Assembly: GCF_028289855.1 (NCBI RefSeq)
Contig: NZ_JAQGKZ010000067.1
Span: 1-64,000 of the forward strand
Direction of reading: 5' to 3'
DNA length: 64,000 nt
Source: Sphingomonas bacterium
Lineage (GTDB): Bacteria > Pseudomonadota > Alphaproteobacteria > Sphingomonadales > Sphingomonadaceae
Shown here: positions 9,203 through 17,092 of the stretch, piece after piece
How the letters are laid out: each line of letters opens with the position of its first letter
Position numbering within the stretch: the stretch's first letter is position 1
Made by a program: the position numbers and the translations under genes
The notes under the pieces: generated by a model
What the model was told of the DNA's origin: nothing
Databases searched by the model: none
Seen by the model: the letters and a program-made list of their open reading frames with translations, nothing else

Positions 9203-10117
9203 ATGACTGGCCTGTTGCGGACCGCCGCGCTCGCGATCGCCTTCGTTCTGACGCTGCAACCCGCCGAAGCGCAGGATCAGGGGCGCTTTGTCGAGATCGC
9301 CGCGGCGCCATCGACCCAACCCGAGATCAAGCCGCCGCACGTCGTCGTCTGGCTGCCGCCCGATTACGACCGCAGCAAAGAGCGCTATCCGGTCGTCTAT
9401 ATGCACGACGGGCAGAACGTCTTCTTTCCGCAACGCTCGGCCTTCAACAAGGTGTGGGCCGCGGACAAATCGGCGCTACGGCTGATAGCGGCGAAGAGGG
9501 TCCGGCCGTTCATCATCGTCGCGATCGATAACCCGCTCGGCGCGCGCTATCGCCAGTATTTCCCGCAGGCGATTTACGATTCAGCGCCAGCCGGTGTTCG
9601 GGCGGTATTCGATGCCAGCGCGAAGGGAGCGATCACCGGGGATGCCTATCTGCGCTTCCTCGCGCGCGATCTGAAACCGCTCATCGATCGCAGCTACCGC
9701 ACGCGGAGCGATGCCGCGCATACCGCGATCATTGGCTCAAGCATGGGCGGGCTGATCTCGTGCTACGCGTTCGTGCAATATCCCCGCACCTTCGGCCGGG
9801 CGGCCTGCGTATCGACGCACTGGCTGCTCGCGATGCCCAATGAGTTGCCAAAGGATGCCAACGTGCTCGGCCTGTGGGAAAGCTTCTTCTCCGCCCACCT
9901 CGGCAAACCCGCCGGGCGCAAGCTGTGGATGGACCATGGCACCGAAACGCTCGATGCCAATTACGGCCCGTGGCAAGACGTGATCGACGCGCGGCTCGTG
10001 AAGCTCGGCTGGCGGAAGGGCCGCGACTTCGAGAGTCGGACCTATCCCGGCGCGGCGCATGAGGAGAATGCCTGGGCGGCCCGGCTCGACGACATGATCG
10101 GCTGGCTGCTGCGATGA
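9203..10117 (+). CDS. Secreted alpha/beta-hydrolase esterase (esterase D / Fes-like)
   Basis: I chose the ATG at 9203 because it follows a consensus AGGAGG (9190-9195) and opens a signal peptide (…LTLQPAEAQ); the frame reaching back to 9164 is not needed. The mature protein belongs to the putative esterase family (PF00756). Motifs are VVYMHDGQN, the nucleophile elbow GSSMGG (Ser180), and a C-terminal AAHEENAW carrying the likely catalytic His. Family members hydrolyse acyl or feruloyl esters and siderophore esters. Here it may deacylate decorated glycans before uptake (inference). The stop overlaps the next start as ATGA, so it forms an operon with the halogenase-family gene. Confidence 0.88.
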   Translation: MTGLLRTAALAIAFVLTLQPAEAQDQGRFVEIAAAPSTQPEIKPPHVVVWLPPDYDRSKERYPVVYMHDGQNVFFPQRSAFNKVWAADKSALRLIAAKRVRPFIIVAIDNPLGARYRQYFPQAIYDSAPAGVRAVFDASAKGAITGDAYLRFLARDLKPLIDRSYRTRSDAAHTAIIGSSMGGLISCYAFVQYPRTFGRAACVSTHWLLAMPNELPKDANVLGLWESFFSAHLGKPAGRKLWMDHGTETLDANYGPWQDVIDARLVKLGWRKGRDFESRTYPGAAHEENAWAARLDDMIGWLLR

Positions 10118-11607
10118 GCATGGACCAGCGCATCGTCGTCCTGGGCGGCGGCACCGCCGGCTGGATGGCGGCCTGCCTGTTCGCGCACGCCTGGCCGCGC
10201 ACGTCGGTGACGGTGATCGAAAGCCCCGACATCGGCATCATCGGCGTCGGCGAAGGATCGACGCCGCAACTGCGCGCCTTCTTCGCGAAGCTGGGCATCG
10301 CGGAGGCCGAGTGGATGCCGGCGTGCAACGCCACCTACAAGGCCGGGATCGAGTTTCGCGGCTGGTCCGACCGGCCCGGTCACGATCGCTATTTTCACCC
10401 GTTCGCGAGCGAGCTCGACGTCCACACGCAACCGCAATTCCACTACAATACGCTGGCGCGCCGCCGCGGCGCCGATGCGCCGGCGCATCCCGACCGCTTC
10501 TTCGTCAACACCGCCATCGCGCGCGCTGCGCTCGCGCCATTACCGGCGGACAATTTTCCGTTCGACATCGGCTATGGCTATCATTTCGACGCGCATCTGG
10601 TCGGCGCGTTCTTGAGGACGCACGCTGCGACACTCGGGGTTACGCATGTGCCCCGCCGCGTTGTGGAGGTGGCCGTCGACGAGGCCGGCGACGTCACGCA
10701 GCTCGTCATCGAGGACGACGCGGCGATCGGCGGCGATCTGTTCGTCGATTGCAGCGGTTTCCAATCGGTCATTGCGCAAAAGGCGCTCGGCGTGCGCTTT
10801 CTGCCGTTCGCCACAAACCTGTTCAACGACGCCGCGGTCGTGATGCCAACGCCGCGCCCCGAGCGCGCGATCGCGCCGCAGACCGTCTCCACCGCGCTGT
10901 CGAACGGCTGGGCGTGGTCGATCCCGCTGACCAATCGCACCGGCAACGGCTACGTCTATTCGACCCGCTATTGCAGCGCGGAAGCGGCCGAAGCCGAATT
11001 GCGCGCGCATCTCGGGCTGGGAGAGGAGGTCGCGGCCCGGCATCTGACGATGAAGGTCGGGCGGGTCGAGCATAGCTGGTCCGCCAACTGCCTGGCGGTC
11101 GGGCTGGCGCAGGGCTTCATAGAACCGCTCGAAGCAACCGCTTTGCACATCGTCGAAGCCACCGTCGAAACGTTCATCCGCGCCTATGAGGAGGGCGGCT
11201 TCACCGCTGCGCACCGCGATGCCTTCAACACGCGCATCGCGCGCCGGTATGAAGGCGTACGCGATTATATCGTCGCGCATTACAGGCTCAATCGGCGCAG
11301 CGACACGCCCTATTGGCGCGAGAACGCCGCCCACGACCATTTGTCCGACGACCTCAAGGCCATCATGACCGCGTGGTTCACAGGCGGCGACGTGCCCGCG
11401 CTGATCGTCGAGCGCGATCTCGCCGCTTACTATGCGCCGGCATCGTGGGAATGCCTGTTGGCCGGCTATGGCACCTTCCCCGACAACGCACAGCTCACGC
11501 CCGCGCGCGACCAGGTCGATCTGCCGCGGCTCGACGATTTCATCGCACGATGCCTGCTCAATTTTGGCGATCACGGCGAAGCACTCGATCGGCTCTCGGA
11601 AGGCTGA
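10114..11607 (+). CDS. Flavin-dependent tryptophan halogenase family protein
   Basis: This is a full-length member of 497 residues. Motifs are FAD-binding GGGTAGW (11-17), NATYKAGIEF with the catalytic-type Lys76, W-x-W-x-I-P (W266-P271) and GFIEPLEAT (334-342), which contains the conserved Glu region that works with the lysine in characterised halogenases. It is therefore predicted to be active. It is only moderately similar to the partial copy at the left edge, so the two are paralogues rather than a recent duplication. ATGA overlap with the secreted esterase upstream implies coupled translation. FADH2 would have to come from a flavin reductase; none is encoded in this window. Confidence 0.92.
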   Translation: MSMDQRIVVLGGGTAGWMAACLFAHAWPRTSVTVIESPDIGIIGVGEGSTPQLRAFFAKLGIAEAEWMPACNATYKAGIEFRGWSDRPGHDRYFHPFASELDVHTQPQFHYNTLARRRGADAPAHPDRFFVNTAIARAALAPLPADNFPFDIGYGYHFDAHLVGAFLRTHAATLGVTHVPRRVVEVAVDEAGDVTQLVIEDDAAIGGDLFVDCSGFQSVIAQKALGVRFLPFATNLFNDAAVVMPTPRPERAIAPQTVSTALSNGWAWSIPLTNRTGNGYVYSTRYCSAEAAEAELRAHLGLGEEVAARHLTMKVGRVEHSWSANCLAVGLAQGFIEPLEATALHIVEATVETFIRAYEEGGFTAAHRDAFNTRIARRYEGVRDYIVAHYRLNRRSDTPYWRENAAHDHLSDDLKAIMTAWFTGGDVPALIVERDLAAYYAPASWECLLAGYGTFPDNAQLTPARDQVDLPRLDDFIARCLLNFGDHGEALDRLSEG

Positions 11608-11752
11608 ATACGCCGATCATTAGAGCTGGCAGGCGACGCTGGGACTCGGCACTGGCCCGACGGCGGCGCAAGTGACAGCGTGTTCGTCATTCCGACGATG
11701 GGGTGATAGGTTTCGAAGATCGGCGACGGACCGGGTAGACGGGGAGAGAGAT

Positions 11753-13099
11753 GTGCTGAAGGCATTCGCGACGGGCCCCGACCTGCCGGTCAGGACGGAT
11801 ATCGACATCGACGCCACGTATCGCCGTCAGCGCCTGCGCACGATCATCGCGATCACGCTGGGCTATGGCCTTTCCTACACGTGCCGCTTGTCGATCGACA
11901 TGGTCAAGAAGCCGCTGATCGACGCACACATCTTCACCGCGACCAACCTCGGCACGATCGGGTCGGCGTTCTTCTTCAGCTATGCCGCCGGCAAGCTGAT
12001 CAACGGTTTCGTGTCCGACCATGCCAATCCGCGCAAATTCTTCGCAATCGGGCTGATCCTGTCGGCGCTGTGCAACATCTGGATGGGATTTTCGGTCACC
12101 TTGATCGCCGCGACGATCGGCTGGGGGCTCAACGGCTGGTTCCAGAGCTATGGCGCGCCGGGCAGCGTGGTTGCGCTGGCGGGCTGGTTTTCCAACCGCG
12201 AGCGCGGGCGGTTCTATGGCATCTGGTCGACCTCGCATTCGATCGGCGAGGGACTGACCTTTTTCGTCGTCGCGGCGCTGGTCGGCTGGTTCGGGTGGCA
12301 ATGGGGGTTTTGGGGTCCGGCGATCGTCGTATTGCTGGCGGCGGTGGCGAGCTATGCGATAATGACCGACCGGCCCCGCACGATGGGCTTGCCTGCGGTC
12401 GCCGACTGGAGGCACGACTATCTTTCGCCCGCCGCAGCCGAAGCGCTCGCAGCGCAACCGCCCAGAAGCGTGCTCAGGACGCAATTATCGATCCTGGCGA
12501 TCCCGTCGATGTGGGTGATCGCGCTGTCGAGCGCGTTTATCTACGTCACGCGCTACGCGATCAACAGCTGGGGCATCCTCTATCTGCAGGAAGCGCGCGG
12601 TTACAGTGTGCTTCAGGCCGGATCGCTACTGACCGTCAACACGCTCGCGGGGATCGTCGGCGCGGTCGCGTTCGGCTTCATTTCCGACAAGATGTTCGGC
12701 GCGAGGCGGCCGCCAGTAAACTTGTTGTTCGGCGTCGTCGAGATCATCGGTTTGCTGCTGTTCTTTTACGGACCGCAAGGGTTCGGCTGGGAGATATTGG
12801 CGATGATTCTGTTCGGGCTGGGCATGACCGGGCTGGTCACCTCGGTCGGCGGGCTGTTCGCGATCGATATCTGTCCCAAACGCGTCGCCGGCGCGGCGCT
12901 CGGCATGGTCGGGGTGTTCAGCTATGTCGGCGCGGGTATCCAGGACCAGGTCAGCGGCATCCTGATCGACGCCGGCAAGACGACCGTCAACGGCGTCGTC
13001 CACCACGATTTCACCGCAGCGATCCTGTTCTGGGTCGGCGCGTCGTTCGTCTCGCTGGTGCTTGCCGCAAGTCTGTGGCGCGCGAGGCTGCGCGACTGA
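11753..13099 (+). CDS. OPA-family MFS transporter (GlpT/UhpT-like)
   Basis: I chose the GTG at 11753 (GGGGAGAG just upstream), giving 448 residues; the ATG at 11672 would add 27 residues of unlikely sequence before the first cytoplasmic segment. About 12 hydrophobic helices are present. Segments such as TCRLSIDMVKKPLI, FFFSYAAGKLINGFVSDHAN and LSALCNIWMG match the organophosphate:phosphate antiporter group (GlpT, UhpT, UhpC, PgtP). The substrate may be a sugar phosphate or another organic anion. UhpC-type sensors share this fold, but no UhpA/B partners are adjacent. The 145 bases upstream contain nothing I can name. Confidence 0.87.
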   Translation: MLKAFATGPDLPVRTDIDIDATYRRQRLRTIIAITLGYGLSYTCRLSIDMVKKPLIDAHIFTATNLGTIGSAFFFSYAAGKLINGFVSDHANPRKFFAIGLILSALCNIWMGFSVTLIAATIGWGLNGWFQSYGAPGSVVALAGWFSNRERGRFYGIWSTSHSIGEGLTFFVVAALVGWFGWQWGFWGPAIVVLLAAVASYAIMTDRPRTMGLPAVADWRHDYLSPAAAEALAAQPPRSVLRTQLSILAIPSMWVIALSSAFIYVTRYAINSWGILYLQEARGYSVLQAGSLLTVNTLAGIVGAVAFGFISDKMFGARRPPVNLLFGVVEIIGLLLFFYGPQGFGWEILAMILFGLGMTGLVTSVGGLFAIDICPKRVAGAALGMVGVFSYVGAGIQDQVSGILIDAGKTTVNGVVHHDFTAAILFWVGASFVSLVLAASLWRARLRD

Positions 13100-13168
13100 G
13101 AAAACATGCTTGGTAAGTTGCCTCGGACGCGCGGCGGCGATCATCGGCACCGCAGGCCGTGCATCAAA

Positions 13169-13184
13169 ATCAACGCAAGTTGAT
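13169..13184. promoter_or_regulatory. Dyad overlapping the FNR-type box
   Basis: ATCAAC-GCAA-GTTGAT is a perfect 6+4+6 dyad that shares its right arm with the FNR-type box at 13179-13194. Together they make three alternating half-sites. Two regulators, or two dimers of one regulator, could compete here (inference). Confidence 0.35.
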
Positions 13185-13194
13185 ATGGATCAAC
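13179..13194. promoter_or_regulatory. FNR/FixK-type box (TTGAT-N4-ATCAA)
   Basis: GTTGATATGGATCAAC contains a perfect match to the FNR/FixK consensus TTGAT-N4-ATCAA, with one extra symmetric base pair on each side. Its centre is about 102 bases before the Hpt start codon. If the box sits at -41.5, transcription would start near 13228, leaving a 5' leader of about 60 bases. This suggests oxygen-responsive activation of the Hpt gene. The match is direct; the regulator is not encoded in the window. Confidence 0.6.
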
Positions 13195-13288
13195 CGGCAA
13201 ATGCGCTACACGACATGCCAACGTTAGGCGATTGAACGTCGCCGCACGACGCAATATCATGGATTCTTAAGGCCTTGCAAAGAAGGGT

Positions 13289-13624
13289 ATGATGACAATT
13301 CTCAGCGCGGAGCGGTTGCGTGAGCTCGATACGGTGCTCGGCCCGGAGCAGCGCAACCAGCTATTATCTGCGCTCGCTACGCAGGCTGCGGAGGCGCGTG
13401 GCACGCTGCGCGGGCATCGCAATGGTGGCGACGATCGTGTGTTGCGGCGCGACGTGCATCGATTGAAGGGCGCGGCGCAGATCGTTGGCGCGGACGATTT
13501 GATCGAGGCGCTTCGCGCGATCGAGCAATGCCAGCCCGGCGGTGTCAGCGAAAAGCTGTTCGACGCAGCGGACGCGCAACTCTCCGCGCTGATCGACGCG
13601 ACGTCCCTTCTCGGCGCGCGCTAA
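13289..13624 (+). CDS. Stand-alone Hpt phosphotransfer domain protein
   Basis: This 111-residue cytoplasmic protein is essentially one Hpt four-helix domain. The phosphorylatable histidine is His57 in DVHRLKGAAQIVG, the canonical H-x-L-K-G pattern. An AGAAGGG lies just upstream; a second ATG at 13292 is equally possible. It would shuttle phosphate between a hybrid kinase receiver and a response regulator. The adjacent convergent NarL-type regulator and the hybrid kinase at 23680-26946 are the obvious candidates. Its 3' end overlaps the 3' end of that regulator gene by four bases. Confidence 0.88.
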   Translation: MMTILSAERLRELDTVLGPEQRNQLLSALATQAAEARGTLRGHRNGGDDRVLRRDVHRLKGAAQIVGADDLIEALRAIEQCQPGGVSEKLFDAADAQLSALIDATSLLGAR

Positions 13625-14250
13625 CGACCGATAGGTTCCAGTTCGCGCAACGCCAGCACTGCCTGCGTGCGGTTCGACACGCCCAGCTTGCGAAAGATCG
13701 CGTTCAGATGCGACTTGATGGTCGGCTCCGACAAATTGAGCGCGTGCGCGATATGCTTGTTCTGACCGCCATCGGCGATCGCGCGCAACACGCGTAATTG
13801 GGCGATCGACAACTCGCCGATCCTGGTCGAGATGTCGGGTCCGGCGTCGGCATTCGCAAGCGCGCGATCGGGGAACCATTGCCCGCCGGCGAGCAGCACC
13901 CGCAACGCGGCGACCATCTGATCGATCGACGACGCCTTTGAAATGAACCCGCGCGCGCCAAGGCCGATCGCCTTGCGGATCGTATCGTCGTGGTCGAGGC
14001 TGGACACGATCGCGATCGGCGTGTCGGGGCGGATTGCGCGGATCAGCGCCAAGCCGGCAAACCCCTCGACATCGGGCAGCAGCAGATCGAGCAGGATCAG
14101 CGCGAGCGGGCCGCGCCGCGCGATGTCCTCCGCTTCCTGCAATGTTGCCGCGGTTTCCGCGATGATGGCGGTGTCGGCAACGTTGACCGCCATACCCAAG
14201 GCAGCCGAACACATCGGATGATCATCCGCGATTAAAATCCGTCGAATCAT
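13621..14250 (-). CDS. NarL/FixJ-type response regulator
   Basis: This two-domain regulator has 209 residues when started at the ATG at 14250 (GGGGGAG upstream, and the protein begins MIRRILIADDHP as is normal for the family). The receiver has the acidic pair near residues 9-10, phospho-acceptor Asp55 (LLDLLLPD) and a Lys in FISKASS. The LuxR-type helix-turn-helix is near the C-terminus (LRVLRAIADGGQNKHIAHAL, TIKSHLNAIFRKLGVSNRTQ). It is divergent from the DUF11 operon across a 193-base spacer, so it may control that operon and its own gene (inference). Confidence 0.92.
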   Translation of the reverse strand: MIRRILIADDHPMCSAALGMAVNVADTAIIAETAATLQEAEDIARRGPLALILLDLLLPDVEGFAGLALIRAIRPDTPIAIVSSLDHDDTIRKAIGLGARGFISKASSIDQMVAALRVLLAGGQWFPDRALANADAGPDISTRIGELSIAQLRVLRAIADGGQNKHIAHALNLSEPTIKSHLNAIFRKLGVSNRTQAVLALRELEPIGR

Positions 14251-14426
14251 GTACTCCCCCCGCCGCCCCAATAGCATCGAATCGACCGGATTCTACCGTC
14301 GGCGAGTCTCACTTTGGGTCGGCGCCCCAAACAGCTCTACTCAACCTAAAGTACGGCGGGGGCATCGGGTCGGGTTCAACTCTTGGTATGAAGCAAGAAC
14401 TTGCTTAGCCTCAGATTAACCCAAGC

Positions 14427-14443
14427 GCCCCTGCATAAGGGGC
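14427..14443 (+). promoter_or_regulatory. Hairpin abutting the start codon of the first DUF11 gene
   Basis: GCCCCT-GCATA-AGGGGC forms a 6-bp stem whose 3' arm carries the only Shine-Dalgarno-like run (AAGGGG) and ends directly at the ATG of 14444. Ribosome access would require melting of the stem. It could be a translational control element, or the annotated start may be wrong. Confidence 0.35.
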
Positions 14444-15445
14444 ATGAACACGCAACCGACCCTGTTTGGCCACCACTTGCCGCTGTTGCTCGCTGGAGCC
14501 GCGGCGGTGACGTGCATCGCCGCGTCGCCCGCCGCCGCATCCGGCGTGCGTGCCGGCACGGTGATCCGTAACGTCGCCACCGCGACGTTCGACGACGGCG
14601 GCGGCACCCGCACAGTCAACTCGAACTCCGTCGATCTGACCGTCGAAGAGGTGCTCGACGTCACCGTCGCATCGCGCGACAGCGGCTATGCCAGCGTCAG
14701 CCCCGGCGGCACCGGCCAAATCCGCTCGTTCACGCTCACCAATGCCGGCAACGGCCAGGAAGCGTTCTCGCTCGCGGGCGTCGGCGCGGTGAGCGGCAAC
14801 GATTTCGGTCCCGCAGTGACCAGCATCGCGATCGATACCAACGGTAACGGCATCTACGATGCGGGCGTCGATCAAGTGATCGCAGCCGGCGCGACGTCGC
14901 CACTGCTCGATCCCGATGCGGCGATCACGGTGTTCGTTCTTTCGACTATTCCAGCCGGCGCGGGCGATGGCAAACACGGCCAGGTTCGGCTGACCGCGAC
15001 CGCGGCGACCGGCACCGGCGCGCCAGGCACGGTATTCACCGGCCAGGGCACCGGCGGCGGCGACGCGATCGTCGGCGCGACGCACGCCCAGGCCAATGCG
15101 ACCGGCGGCTTCGTTGTGCAGGCGGCCACGCTGGCGCTCGTCAAGACGGCGACCGTCGCCGATCCCTATGGCGGGACGCGCGCGGTGCCGGGGGCGCTGA
15201 TCACCTATCGCCTGGTCGCGACCGTCGGCGGGTCGGGCAGCCTCGCGGGGGTGCACCTGAAAGACGCTATCCCAGATGGCTCGATGTACCAACTCGGTTC
15301 GCTCACGTTGGACGGCGCCGCACTGACCGATGCCCCCGATGCCGATGCTGGGGTCGCCGCCAACGCGACCGGCATCGACGTGACGCTCGGCACGCAAGCC
15401 GCTGGCGCCAACCATGCCGTTACCTTCATCGTCAAGATCAACTGA
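14444..15445 (+). CDS. Secreted DUF11-type repeat protein
   Basis: This 333-residue protein has a signal peptide ending near ASPAAASG and then a beta-sandwich module (AGTVIRNVATATFDD...SNSVDLTVEE) that recurs in two other proteins of this operon. Around residues 127-143 is an Asp/Asn/Gly-rich loop DTNGNGIYDAGVD that resembles a calcium-binding dockerin/EF-hand loop. The C-terminal third is a DUF11 (TIGR01451-like) domain beginning TLALVKTATVADPYGGTRAVPGA and ending AVTFIVKIN. The protein is likely exported and surface exposed or periplasmic. The start has an unusual close hairpin. The specific function is unknown. Confidence 0.8.
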   Translation: MNTQPTLFGHHLPLLLAGAAAVTCIAASPAAASGVRAGTVIRNVATATFDDGGGTRTVNSNSVDLTVEEVLDVTVASRDSGYASVSPGGTGQIRSFTLTNAGNGQEAFSLAGVGAVSGNDFGPAVTSIAIDTNGNGIYDAGVDQVIAAGATSPLLDPDAAITVFVLSTIPAGAGDGKHGQVRLTATAATGTGAPGTVFTGQGTGGGDAIVGATHAQANATGGFVVQAATLALVKTATVADPYGGTRAVPGALITYRLVATVGGSGSLAGVHLKDAIPDGSMYQLGSLTLDGAALTDAPDADAGVAANATGIDVTLGTQAAGANHAVTFIVKIN

Positions 15446-15456
15446 GGAGTACGATC

Positions 15457-15915
15457 GTGAACAAATATCTCATGCTGCTGTCCGCGCCGATGGTGCTGGC
15501 GGCGACGCCTGCGCCGCAGGCGGTGCAATTGTCGAGCACCGTGATGGTCGAAAAGACCGTCAGCGTCGGGGGGCGCGAGCAGGTCGAGTTGCAGAAACCG
15601 ACCAACGTGCTGCCCGGCGACAAGCTAATCTTCCAGACCAATTATCGCAACGCGGGCGGCCAGCCGGCGACGCAATTCGTTGTGACCAACCCGGTCCCCG
15701 CCGCGGTCGCCTGGACCGGCGAAGCGACCCCCGGCGCGGTCGAATCGGTCGATGGCGGGCGCAGTTATGCACCGCTCAGCCAGTTGAAGGTGAAGGGCGC
15801 CAACGGCGCGCTTCGCCCCGCGCAACCGGCGGATGTCACGCACATCCGCTGGACCCTCGCCTCGATCGCGCCCGGCGCGTCGGGTCTCGTCAAGTATCGC
15901 GGCATGGTTCGGTAA
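15457..15915 (+). CDS. Small secreted DUF11-like protein
   Basis: This 152-residue protein starts at GTG (15457) with GAGGAGT correctly spaced upstream, 11 bases after the preceding stop. An N-terminal hydrophobic signal (…LSAPMVLAATPAPQA) is followed by a single beta-sandwich with the DUF11-like pattern VLPGDKLIFQTNYRNAG and TNPVPAAVAWTGEATPG, ending GLVKYRGMVR. It could be a subunit or chaperone for the larger DUF11 proteins. No catalytic motif is visible. Confidence 0.78.
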   Translation: MNKYLMLLSAPMVLAATPAPQAVQLSSTVMVEKTVSVGGREQVELQKPTNVLPGDKLIFQTNYRNAGGQPATQFVVTNPVPAAVAWTGEATPGAVESVDGGRSYAPLSQLKVKGANGALRPAQPADVTHIRWTLASIAPGASGLVKYRGMVR

Positions 15916-15981
15916 CCGCGGCCCGTCGCGACGCGCCGGCGACCGAAGCGCGTCATCAAAACACTGAGATTGGAGCAAATC

Positions 15982-17037
15982 ATGAAACGTGTCAGCCATT
16001 GGCTTGGCGCGGCGAGCATCCTTGTGCTCTCCGGCCTGGCCGCCACTCCCGCATCCGCCTCCGGCGTCACCGCGGGCAGCACCATCACCAATACCGTTAC
16101 CGTCAACTACAATGTCGGCACTGTCGCCCAGACGGCGATCTCGGCGTCGGATACTTTCACGGTCGACCGCAAGGTCAACGTGACGGTCACCGAAGTCGGC
16201 AGCACGACGACGAGCGTGTCGCCGGGCCAGCTGGCCGCGGTCGAGGCCTTCACCGTCACCAACCTGTCGAACGCGACGCTCGATCTGGCGCTGACCGCCG
16301 CCCAGCAAACGGGCGGTGCCGGCGCGCATTCGAACACCGACAATTTCGACGTGACCAACGTGCGCATCTATGTCGATACCAACGGCAACGGCAGCTACGA
16401 CGCCGGCGATACGCTGGTGACCTATCTCGACGAACTCGGTGCGGATGCGTCCAAGACCGTGTTCATCGTGTCGGACATCCCGCTCGGCCGCGCCACCGGT
16501 GACGTCGCCGCGGTCACGCTGACCGCGACCGGCCGCGAAGCCGGCACGTCGGGCAGCATGGGTATCGCGCTGGTCCAGACCGCCGGCGCCAATACTTCCG
16601 GCATGGACACGGTGTTCGCCGATGGCGCCGGTGCAACCGACGCCGCGCGCGATGCGGCGTTCTCGGCGAAGGGCGACTATACTGTCCTGGCCGCGGCGTT
16701 GACTGTGACCAAGGTCAGCTCGGTGATCAGCGATCCGTTCAACGGCACGACCAATCCCAAGATGATCCCGGGGTCCGTGGTGCAATATTGCATCACGGTG
16801 AAGAATGCTGCCGGCGGCGCGTCCGCCTCCGGTGTGGCCATCTCCGACTTGCTGCCGACGACGACGACCTATCAGTCGGCGTTCGGCATCCTGCTCAACG
16901 GTACGGTCACCGGCACTACCTGTAACCTGGATGGTACAGCGGGCGGCGCCTATGCGTCGGGTACGGTCTCCGCGACCATCCCGACCGTCGTGGCGGGCGA
17001 TTCGCGCACCGTCGTGTTTCGCGTCACCGTGAACTGA
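15982..17037 (+). CDS. Secreted DUF11-type repeat protein
   Basis: The ATG at 15982 with TTGGAGC upstream gives 351 residues; the frame start at 15970 has no ribosome site. A signal peptide ends near ATPASASG. The mature part parallels the protein at 14444: an N-terminal module (AGSTITNTVTVNYNVG…), a DTNGNGSYDAGD calcium-loop-like segment around residues 126-137, and a C-terminal DUF11 domain (TVTKVSSVISDPFNGTTNPK…) ending VVFRVTVN. The two are evident paralogues within one operon. Confidence 0.8.
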   Translation: MKRVSHWLGAASILVLSGLAATPASASGVTAGSTITNTVTVNYNVGTVAQTAISASDTFTVDRKVNVTVTEVGSTTTSVSPGQLAAVEAFTVTNLSNATLDLALTAAQQTGGAGAHSNTDNFDVTNVRIYVDTNGNGSYDAGDTLVTYLDELGADASKTVFIVSDIPLGRATGDVAAVTLTATGREAGTSGSMGIALVQTAGANTSGMDTVFADGAGATDAARDAAFSAKGDYTVLAAALTVTKVSSVISDPFNGTTNPKMIPGSVVQYCITVKNAAGGASASGVAISDLLPTTTTYQSAFGILLNGTVTGTTCNLDGTAGGAYASGTVSATIPTVVAGDSRTVVFRVTVN

Positions 17038-17092
17038 TCGGAGCGTCGGCGGCCCCTCCCCCCATTTGGGACCGCCGGCCCCGTCGGGCGCC

